Positions 51,141-59,579 of a DNA stretch of 64,000 bases are shown piece after piece. The stretch is from the NCBI GenBank assembly GCA_025093985.1, contig JACAAK010000005.1:2960974-3024973 (forward strand), written 5' to 3'. The notes below the pieces were generated by a model. That model was not told the origin of the DNA and did not search any database. It saw only the letters and a program-made list of their open reading frames with translations. How positions within the stretch are numbered: position 1 is the first letter of the stretch; every line of letters starts with the position of its first letter. The position numbers were made by a program, and so were the translations under genes. Source of the DNA: Calvatia gigantea. Taxonomy: Eukaryota > Basidiomycota > Agaricomycetes > Agaricales > Lycoperdaceae.

Positions 51141-52894
51141 ATGTCCCACTCGCCCGCTCAGAACTCTCCTCCCCCAGAGTACGAGTCTGGCCGTGTCATT
51201 TGCCACCACTGCGGTGATGCCGTCCCCATACGAGACGATGCCAACGACTTTACCACAAATCATTGGGAGGCCCACCGCAAGTCATGCCCGGCTGCTCTTC
51301 CTTCCGACACCGTCATATATACTCCCGAGTCTACCGCTGAGGCTCTCTCACATCCACCAGCCAAACGTCGTAGAGCCAAACGTACTGAGGAGGAACGCAT
51401 CCAGTATCTTCGCTCGGATCCTTATGTCGCCCAGTTTGAAGCTTACCGGGTCCTCTGCGCCTCGTGCCATAAATGGATCCGTCTCCGCCCTAACTCGACT
51501 TATTGTTCTATCCCCTGGGATGCTCACCGCAAGTCCTGCCTCGCCAAAAAAGTGTACGTGACAACTTGCAGTTGTTTTCTCTGGACAATATATACAATAG
51601 ACACTCATAATTTTGCCCCCTCAATCAGGAACAGTAAAAACGTCTATGCGCTCGAGGAACGCAACAATCTGTTCGGCAAGGATCCCGATGTGCGTAAATT
51701 CGATGCTGAGCGCGTGCTTTGCAACCTCTGTGACAAGTGGATCGACGTCCCATCCACCGATCATCTTCAGGCTGTCCAGAAATGGCTCCATCACCGCGCA
51801 GACTGCCAAAAGCCTTCCAAAAGTCCAAAGCCCAAATCCAACGACCCAGACCAACAACACCAACAACAACAACAACAACAACAGCAGCAGCAGCAGCAGC
51901 ACGAGCAAGAACCCCAACAACAACAGCACGATCAACAACGACAACAACAACAGCAACAACAGCAACAACCGCAGTCGCAGCCTCGGCGACCGTCCTACAG
52001 TCCATCATTTAACGACCTCAACCCGGCAACGTACCTCCCTGCTCACGAATCTCGTCGTCGAAATGCCGAGCAACGAGCTGCAACTCTCAGAGCCGACAAG
52101 TTTATCGGCGAGGTAGAACCCAACCGCGTTTTTTGTCTCTTGTGCCAGAAATGGGTCCAGCTACGCCAGGACAGCTCCTACTGCGCATACCCTTGGATCC
52201 AGCACAGAAACAAGTGTGAAAAGCGACAGTACGTGATGACTAGATCTTCATTACTATTCCGTAACCCTACATTTACGAACAATTATTTAGTCAACGACAC
52301 GATCGCAAGACCGTCGATTCAAAAATGCTCAACAAGCGCCCGCTATCTGACAGCTCTGACTCGGGTGATATGGAGAGTGAAGATGCCGACGAAGACCGGA
52401 CCCGAAGAAAACACCCCAAAGATGTCGAGCGCTACATTGCTTGGCTCCGTGTAGCCGAGCGTCAGGGTCGTCCTCGGATGCCTGTCCCTGGGCCATCTCG
52501 TCCACATCGACGATCTTGGGACGAAGACGCCGACGCAGAGGGGGAGGCTGATGGGGTGGCTGAGTCCAGAGACGACGGAGACAACAACAACTCCCGCCCA
52601 TCACCCGCTCGTGGTGTTGTGATTCGGCGCCCACCTGTTCCCGTTGGGTTGGCTGATCTGGACTCCCCGGCCGGCCGACGTGCTTTCATTTCCGCGTCCG
52701 TGTCTTATTTGTTTGCCACAACATATGAGGCTTCCGATGATATGTCTATTTCAGCATTGCTTACGTACCTTAATGCAGCCATGCCGCAAGACAAACACGA
52801 GGACTTTGACACCACAGAGGTCGTCAAGGGCGTCACCACACTCCAAGAGCGCGGCCGCATTGTCCTTGAGGGTGATATCCTTCGCCTACTGTAG
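51141..52894 (+). CDS. Protein with four CxxC...HxxxC zinc-finger-like repeats and a polyglutamine tract
   Basis: Three exons: 51141 to about 51552, about 51629-52229, and about 52291-52894 ending in TAG. Four repeats share a core: RVICHHCGDAVPIRDD, RVLCASCHKWIRLRPNS, RVLCNLCDKWIDVPS and RVFCLLCQKWVQLRQDS, each followed after about 15 residues by W-x-x-H-R-x-x-C or H-H-R-A-D-C. This Cys2-His-Cys spacing suggests zinc binding. Repeats 2-4 have W after the second Cys pair. Before each of repeats 2-4 lies a charged helix (EEERIQYLRSDPYVAQFE and similar). Between repeats 3 and 4 is a Gln/Asn-rich stretch (about 51857-51970). The C-terminal exon is acidic then ends in a helical segment (ISALLTYLNAAMPQDKHEDF). 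Function unknown; DNA or protein binding is likely. Confidence 0.75.
51857..51970 (+). repeat. CAA/CAG microsatellite in coding sequence
   Basis: Runs of CAA and CAG codons encode a glutamine tract broken by His, Glu, Asp, Pro and Arg. The antisense open frames over this stretch (Leu- or Val-rich) are shadows. Confidence 0.85.
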
Positions 52895-53160
52895 CTGCTT
52901 TCTTTTTCTTGTGTATACCTACGCATTTCTTGGACCCTGCAACACTGCTTTCTTGTTGACAACTCGACAATGCACCATTTGTAATATAACTCAATTCTTG
53001 CAATACTATCACGTTTGTGTTACATAAGCAACCTGCAGCTCTTTTCTCTTCCCCCCATCACCCATGAACAAGTGAGTTGTGGTGCGTGAACGTCACTGGA
53101 TCAGTGTAACTCATCTACAGACTGTGGTCATCATGGCTGCGAGTCCCGCAGTCATTCCGC

Positions 53161-53937
53161 ATGCGCGTATACAGGTTCCTCCTTGCATTTAGCAGACCCT
53201 CCTCTAATGCTCCCGACCTCCGACATCTTCCTTTCGGCCTCTACGCCAAGCTCGGCTCTCCCGGCATCCTCCAGGAAGCAGCAATACTCCAGTTCGTCGC
53301 TGAATATACTACGATACCTGTCCCCACTGTTCTTGACGCCTTTGAAGACCCAGCTGCTGGCTCGTTTCTCCTGATCTCGCGTGTTCCCGGCACTCCGCTC
53401 TCTCATATGCCACGTACCGTTGATGCCCTCGCTCCGGAGCACATCACCACCATTGCGGATACCCTTCGAGACTGGCTCAACCAACTTCAGTACCTTCATT
53501 CGCCGTACGGACGGACTATATGTGGATACCTAGGCGGTGCGTTTACGAGTTACCGGATACATACGAAGGACGTCGTCGGGCCGTATAGGTCCCAGGAACA
53601 GTTCCACGAACAGGAGGCTTGTGCACTGACAGAAGCGCATGATGGGCATGCGATGGCGTTGGCGGCCATTATCAGACAAAAGACGTATGATGTCTGTATG
53701 GTCCATGGCAATGTCGCGCCTGAGAATGTGTTGGTTGACAGGGAATATCGGCCTGTGGGGATGGTGGGCTGGGAGTGTGGAGCGTGGATGCCGTCGTATT
53801 GGGAGTTGACTGCTGGGGCATGGACAGCGCGGGGCTTGGGTGGTATATGGAGTCATATCCTTGTGAGGTGTTTACCTCAATATACCGATGAGCTCAAGGT
53901 CGAGCAGGAGTTGTGGAAAACATATACGCCTTATTAA
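53161..53937 (+). CDS. Aminoglycoside phosphotransferase-like protein lacking catalytic aspartates (pseudokinase)
   Basis: Fungal members of the APH/choline kinase fold have a small lobe, the Brenner box HGDLxxxN and an IDWE motif. Here the order is kept: LPFGLYAKLGSPGILQEAAI, YTTIPVPTVLDAFED, SFLLISRVPGTPL, DWLNQLQYLHSPYG and ICGYLGG. The Brenner box reads VHGNVAPENVLVD, with Asn in place of the catalytic Asp, and the metal-binding motif reads MVGWECGAWMPSYWE, with Gly in place of Asp. Both changes remove residues needed for phosphate transfer, so catalysis is unlikely. The single exon of 258 codons is open and ends at 53937. A start at 53133 (MAASPAVIPHARIQ) joined by a tiny intron is also possible but does not fit well. 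A second, decayed APH copy follows. Confidence 0.75.
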   Translation: MRVYRFLLAFSRPSSNAPDLRHLPFGLYAKLGSPGILQEAAILQFVAEYTTIPVPTVLDAFEDPAAGSFLLISRVPGTPLSHMPRTVDALAPEHITTIADTLRDWLNQLQYLHSPYGRTICGYLGGAFTSYRIHTKDVVGPYRSQEQFHEQEACALTEAHDGHAMALAAIIRQKTYDVCMVHGNVAPENVLVDREYRPVGMVGWECGAWMPSYWELTAGAWTARGLGGIWSHILVRCLPQYTDELKVEQELWKTYTPY

Positions 53938-54321
53938 TCTCTATGATAACCCTTGTTTAATCCGCTCGCTGGTGCAGAGTGCCATTGAATCACTACACAA
54001 CACTCAGCGTACACATCAACGGGTACACATCCAACGCGCCTTCCCCTTTTTGCTTGGTTCTTGGCCAAATGTCGTTATCAAGAAGCCACTTGGGTTATCC
54101 TGTTTGTCTGTCCACTGCCGCCGCCAGATTCTGCTAGCAGAGCAGACCTCCTGAGATTCCCGCCAAGAAGAATAGTCTTATATCGATGGTAGTAATACTC
54201 GTGATATCGGGTCACCCAGTCAGCGAGTAGTCCATTAAGTTATTTATGACTACCCGCAACGCTTTTCTTGCGCGGATTTGGACGTCTGGTGCAGTGACGT
54301 ATCCATCCATCCATAACAGCC

Positions 54322-55319
54322 ATGGAGCAAGGACCCCCCCGTAAGGTTTCCCCTGACCTGTACAACATACCGAAATCGAGGCTAGCTACGTATCACGCAG
54401 ACTCCAACTCTGCGGTACCAGGGACGATGGCTAAACAAGTTCAACCTCCTTGTGAACGATTGGCTCATTTGGGTTTCGAGACACTACACAGCCTGGTGTG
54501 GCATTAGGGTGAGGCCTGGAATTCACGCTCTGCCGTTTGGTCGCTTGGTCAAGTCATCCTCCGCGTTTCAGCAACAATGATTGCTCGAAAGATGGGAGTT
54601 CCAACGCCCCTGATTCTCCTTTATGCAGGGTAGGAGAGCGGGTCAAGAGGTTCAATCCTGATGACTCGTGTCCCTGGTGACACCTTGCTAGAGGTGTGCG
54701 AGTCGTACTCCCCGAAGAGATGAGGGCAGTGTGCAAGGGGGTAGGGAAGTGCCTCGCCATGATCCGTTCCTTTCCTAGTCCCCATCGCGAGGCTCTCTGT
54801 GGACCTCTAGCTCGAGGTGGTAACATTCTCAATCGTCTCGTTCCACTCCAGAGAAGGAGGCCAAAGCAAATTGTGAAGCCTTCTACGCAGAGCTGTATCA
54901 ATCGGCAGATGATGGGACTGAAGAGGGACTTCAGGTTGATGACAGAAGCCAAGAAACTAAGCGGACGCACTGCACAGAATAGCGTTAGGTCATGGGGATC
55001 TCGCACCACAGAACATCATAGGTTCAAGACGGGACGCCTGACAGGAATCATTGACTGGGAGTACGGTGGCTGGTACGATTAACCTGTGCTAGCTTTCAGT
55101 TGTACAGGCGTCTGATGATGGCGATAATCGCAACGTTGAATTATATCCCACAGGTATCCTGAGTACTGGGATTTTGTCCAGCCCGAGGCAACATTAGAAC
55201 CAGAGATTCAGTAGATCCGTGACATCCTATGGAGTAATCTTGGAGGAGAAGCCTACAAGGCAGAGAGGGACGCCTGGGTTGCCTTGTCCGAGTTGATCTG
55301 CGCAACCACCATAATGTAA
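54322..55319 (+). pseudogene. Decayed APH-like phosphotransferase
   Basis: Pieces of the same family in shifting frames: VPTPLILLYAG then stop, then ILMTRVPGDTLLEV (about 54652-54693), LPEEMRAVCKGVGKCLAMIR (about 54708-54767), ALGHGDLAPQNII (about 54984-55021), LTGIIDWEYGGWY (about 55036-55076), and after a possible intron YPEYWDFVQPEATL (about 55152-55193). Stops occur at about 54638 and 55213 and frames change at least twice. Unlike the neighbour at 53161, this copy still has the intact HGD and IDWE residues, so it decayed from an active-type gene. Its first part (54322-54507) is only weakly alignable. Confidence 0.65.
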
Positions 55320-55667
55320 TGAGTACTTAGTCATTTAAAGCATTTTTCCTGGCGTTACGGAAGCTTTTGAACAGTTGTTCGGCGATAGGAGGATTCCAAT
55401 TCTATGCTTTGGATTCTGCGTGGTCCATTGCTTCCCGCGATTACGTGTGGCTTAAGGAGCCCCAGTTACCTTCTGTTCGAGTCTAATGATTCTACCCTTC
55501 AGGTATGCGCATCAATCACGGTGGTGGCATCTTTCATGTATCCCTGTTGTCCAGGTCATTGCCTACTTTCTTATTGTCGCAAGTGGATGAGGATGGAACA
55601 GGGATACGGAGAGCAAACTCACAAGCTTACATTGGAATCACAGTGCACAGACCGGCAGTGTTCGCAG

Positions 55668-55721
55668 TGACCAGGTCTGACCTGGTCAATCAGATTTTGA
55701 TCAGAGGTCAATCAAAATCTG
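55668..55721. repeat. Two adjacent perfect inverted repeats
   Basis: TGACCAGGT-ctg-ACCTGGTCA (55668-55688) is followed by stem CAGATTTTGAT (55691-55701) and its complement (55711-55721) around a 9-nt loop. They lie at the border between the APH genes and the subtelomere-like repeats. Both could form hairpins; no function can be assigned. Confidence 0.6.
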
Positions 55722-55849
55722 TCTGACCACAGCCAACCCCCGTCCGACCAGTCACCCCCCACGTGAGAAAGTCAGCAGGGGGGGATGTAAAATAAAAAAC
55801 CGTTATCTAGGTGAGTTGGACATTAGGGGTCATAGGGGTCAAAAATTAT

Positions 55850-56135
55850 TGGAAGGGGATAGGCAGGGGATGAGTAGGGGTGGGCAGGGGATGGGCAGGG
55901 AATGAGTAGGGGTGGGCAGGAAATGGGCAGGGAATGGGCTGGGGACAGCTGGGGACAGGCTGGGGGTGGGCAGGGAATGGGCAGGAAATGGACAGGGAAT
56001 GGACAGGGAATGGGCAGGGGACAGCTGGGGACAGGCTGGAGGTGGGCAGGCTCATAGGGGATGAGTAAGAATAAGGAGGGGATGAGGAGGGGGATGAGGA
56101 GGAATGGGTAGAGAACAAACTGGGGATGGGGGAAT
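55850..56135. repeat. G-rich minisatellite
   Basis: Irregular tandem units built on ggggatgggcaggg and gggaatgggcagg variants, strongly strand-biased (G on plus). Many runs of three or more G within short distances could form G-quadruplexes. The open frames over it are low-complexity artefacts (Pro/Ser-rich on the minus strand). Confidence 0.8.
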
Positions 56136-56150
56136 GGACTGGGGGTGATA

Positions 56151-57846
56151 TTGGAGTTGTGCACACCCATTTGTCCAAGACAAATGGATGTCCATCACAC
56201 CTCAGCCAACTGTGGGAAAATCAGAGTGGTGCACACCAATTCATCCAAGATGAATTGGTGTGCATGAGTCCTCAGAACATTAAATATAGAATGATACTGG
56301 AATAACTCCACAAAAAATGAGCAGATCTACTCATACTTTTTTTCATTTTGTTCGGATTGACAGTGGCTTTTCAGCGACCCCAGATACAGGCCAATATGTT
56401 CATTCATTGCAGCACTATTTCAAAAACTCGCATTTATGGTGTTATTGGTATAACTCACTGGATACTAAAGCGATCATTTCGGTCTAAATTCCGTTGAATA
56501 GTACTCATTGAGCTAATTCCAACAAGCCCAAATACATTATATTTCATTCAGGCTCTGTATTTCTACTGTATTCATAGTATTTACCCCAAAATAGACAGAT
56601 AATTCTATAACAATACAACGGCTGCAGATAATTACTTGGTCCCTTTTGTAGATTACTCACATTTACAGGAATCCCCTGATGAGATACTGGGGATGTTGCT
56701 TCAATAACTACCTGGAGTGCTGTGGAGCCACCTTGTTATTAAAGAAATGCTAAAATATTATGGCAGAGAGTAGGCGAATTTCTACGGTCTCAATACCTTT
56801 GGAAAGAGCTCTCTGAGGCGGTTCTAACGAGGTATAATACATGGTGATTGGATTGCAGGGGCTACCAGTACTGGCTCAGCAATTGTTGACATTGACTGAT
56901 TGAGTGTGGGAAAAATTGGGATAGTGCAGACCATTCGTCTTGGACAAATGTGTGTGCATTGGTACCTCAATTCATTATGGGAATACTGGAGTGGTTCACA
57001 CACATTCGTCTTGGATGAATGGATGTGTACCAAGTCCAGTTCACAGTGGGAATATTCGACTGGTGCACACCTGTTCGTCTTGGACGAATGGATGTGCATC
57101 AAACCTCACTGGACTGTGGGAAAATTAGAGTGGTGAACACATCAATTCGTCTTGGACGAATCTGTGTGCATGAATCTCCAGAACACTAATGAAAGAATGA
57201 TAATGAAATAACTTCACAGAAACTCAACCGATTTGCTCAGTCTTTTTTTCAAAATGATCGGATTTTCAGCCGCTTTTCAACGCGTCTAAATACGGGCCGA
57301 TACGCGCGGTAGCTGTGCTGCTACTTAAGTACTCAGTATATCTAATGATCATGCTATAACTCAATGGGTATTTTAGCGATCACTACGGTCTGGATTGTGT
57401 TGGATAGCCCTTATTAAGCGGATTCCAACGAGCCCAAATACATTATGTTCCGTCAAGTTGTCATGATTCTACTCCATGCTTAGTGTTTCTTGTTAAATAT
57501 ACAAAGTATTCTATAACAATTCAATGACTGAAGCTATTGACTCGGTCATTTTTGTACATTAACCGGAATTGCAGCCGCATTTCAACGAAATATTGAGAAT
57601 ACTGCTCCGATGGTTATATCATGCTATGGAACTGGCCTTTATCACAGAGATGTTGGATTATTAGACTAATGGGTGAACAGATTTCTATGGTCTTGGTGTT
57701 GGGGCGATTCTAACGAGGTACAATACATGATGATTGGATTGCAGTGGCCACCTGTATGAGCCTTACAACTACTGACAGTGAATGATTGAGTGTGTGAATA
57801 TTGGAGTGGTGCACGCCATTCGTCTTGGATGAATGTGTGTGATTCC
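56151..57846. repeat. Two-level tandem repeat: hairpin units of about 70 bp inside a period of about 900 bp
   Basis: Units of about 55-75 bp each centre on an inverted repeat (e.g. ATTCGTC-ttg-GACGAAT at 57077-57093) followed by 'gtgtgcat' and a 'gtgggaaaat' spacer. Units lie at 56151, 56224, about 56898, 56970, 57040, 57117 and 57797. Between the groups are two diverged copies of an AT-rich block of about 610 bp (about 56285-56895 and 57185-57795), giving a period near 900 bp. The last unit is cut at about 57846 by the Penelope-type terminal repeat. No reading frame is conserved between copies. Confidence 0.7.
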
Positions 57847-58390
57847 TAAAAAACCGTTGAGTTGTCCGATGGAGGAGACAGCGCAACAGGCTGGGGAGCT
57901 ACCCCAGCCACCTGTTTCGTCTTATGACAGACTCATCAGGCGCTCTGATTATCCATCAGTACCTACCAAACCAATAGAACGCGTACGATCGCGCTATATC
58001 TGGGGATGAGTATAATTAACTCGATCCATGGAACAGTTGACAAATGTCAACGAGCGCTAAAATAGCGCCCAAAAACCCAGCGCTTATGGGCGCTTAAGTT
58101 ATCGTCAGGAAATGTAAAAGTAAGGAAAACTTGTACTTAAGCGCCCGCGTAGCGCCCAAATGCGGGGCGCCCATTAAGCGCCCACGCACTTAAATACGAA
58201 CATTCTTGAAATAATAACATGAACGTACCAAGTACCTAACGATGTCATCAGCTTGACAACTGAAGGCGGGGTACATACCGTGGCAGGTTATTTACGCAAC
58301 AGTCCAGCTCGGACAGTCCCTTAGTCCATCTATCAGCCTGCGCATCACGAGACAAGGCCGGTTCCACTCACCATTGTTAGGGGGTTAGGA
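57842..58390 (-). repeat. Terminal repeat copy A (pLTR)
   Basis: About 550 bp, starting 'attcctaaaaaaccgttgag' and ending in 'ttagggggttagg'. Contains the hammerhead (57880-57944) and a run of GCGCCC/GGGCGC motifs (about 58050-58190) that can pair with each other. Very close to copy B. Confidence 0.85.
57880..57944 (-). ncRNA. Hammerhead ribozyme in repeat A
   Basis: On the minus strand: helix I strand AGCGC, core CTGATGA, helix II GTC/GAC with an 8-nt loop, core GAAA, helix III ACAGG...CTGGGG with loop TAGCT, cleavage site GTT, then GCGCT closing helix I. All conserved core bases are present. Confidence 0.88.
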
Positions 58391-58391
58391 G
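58376..58391 (+). repeat. Telomere-like repeat at right end of copy A
   Basis: 'ttagggggttagg' on the plus strand, about two irregular TTAGGG-type units with extra Gs, directly before the next terminal repeat. Confidence 0.55.
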
Positions 58392-58429
58392 GAGATCCTA
58401 AAAACCGTTGAGTTGTCGATGGAAGAGAC

Positions 58430-58494
58430 AGCGCAACAGGTTGGGGAGCTACCCCAACCACCTGTTTCGTCTTATGACAGACTCATCAGGCGCT
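58430..58494 (-). ncRNA. Hammerhead ribozyme in repeat B
   Basis: Same fold as in A. In helix III one G-C pair is changed on both sides (CTGGGG/CCCCAG becomes TTGGGG/CCCCAA), a compensatory pair of substitutions that keeps the stem. Confidence 0.88.
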
Positions 58495-58926
58495 CTGATT
58501 ATCCATCAGTACCTACCAAACCAATGAAACGCGTACGATCGCGCTATACTTGGGGATGAGTATAATTAACTCGATCCATGGAACAGTTGACAAATGCCAA
58601 CGAGCGCTAAAATAGCGCCCAAAAACTCAGCGCTTATGGGCGCTTAAGTTATCGTCAGGAAAATATAAAGTAAGGAAAACTTGTACTTAAGCGCCCGCGT
58701 AGCGCCCAAATGCGGGGCGCCCATTAAGCGCCCACGCACTTAAATATGAACATTCTCGAAATAATAAAATGAACATACCAAGTACCTAACGATGTCATCA
58801 GCTTGACAACTGAAGGCGGGGTACATACCGTGGCAGGTTATTTACGCAACAGTCCAGCTCGGACAGTCCCTTAGTCCATCTATCAGCCTGCGCATCACGA
58901 GACAAGGCCGGTTCCACTCACCATTG

Positions 58927-58953
58927 CTAGGGGAGGTTAGGGGTTAGGGGGTT
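58927..58953 (+). repeat. Telomere-like repeat between copy B and the ORF unit
   Basis: 'taggggaggttaggggttagggggtt': about three TTAGGGG-type units on the plus strand at the exact junction of B with the unit carrying the reverse transcriptase gene. Confidence 0.6.
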
Positions 58954-58955
58954 CC

Positions 58956-59579
58956 TACGTATTAGTAGTAGTCCAAGATTGCGTACACGGATGTACTTAC
59001 CGCAAAGTGTTCCATATGGCACACCTGCAAGGAAAACGTTGGTGATCCAATGCGATGTTGTTGGTCGTTCGCTATCCCGACCGGGGCCATCACCTCCCCG
59101 GCGTATAACTACTGGTAAAAGCGTCCACTCAAGAACACGTTCGTCAAGCCACAGTACGAACTCTCAGACGACACTGACTACTGGCTTCATTCCTTCATCT
59201 TGCCTATTACCTGCCACACCAGGTTAAGCATTAGGTCTAGACTCCCTTCATATTGGTTGTGTGAACGTCAATATAGGTTGCCCAACGTATCTATCCCACT
59301 CACGCGCCCATAAAAAGCGCACTTTACCTAAGATGAGTCCAACCTGACATGCTTGACGTAACGCACACTGCGTAGTGGATCACTACTCGCATCGCATACT
59401 CGAAGGCATGCCAGGTATCAAAGGAGTTGGAGCCAGAAGGCCCCGTCGGGTCGGGAAATTTTTGATTAGACCGAAGTCACCCAGAATCGTAACTGGGATT
59501 TCGTTTCGACCGAGAATTCAGAAGAAGTTTTCGCCAGGCATCTAAAAGAACGCCCGCGGACAAGAGGTACTAGTGAAGC
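58956..59579 (-). other. 3' untranslated part of the Penelope-like element
   Basis: 624 bp between the stop codon of the reverse transcriptase (59580) and the telomere-like junction. It has no reading frame of note and is not similar to repeats A-C. Its inner end next to the telomere-like run marks where the element joined. Confidence 0.55.

Larger units (their letters stand above)
58393..58953 (-). repeat. Terminal repeat copy B (pLTR)
   Basis: Same as copy A with scattered substitutions. Its first bases ('atcctaaaaaccg') lack one A compared with A and C. It ends in the longest telomere-like run of the window. Confidence 0.85.

Noticed and set aside
51621..52008. Antisense frames with long Leu or Val runs
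   Set aside because: Shadows of the CAA/CAG tract of the zinc-finger-like gene.
55823..56178. Two overlapping minus-strand frames of 110-115 codons, Pro/Ser-rich
   Set aside because: Pure translation of the G-rich minisatellite.
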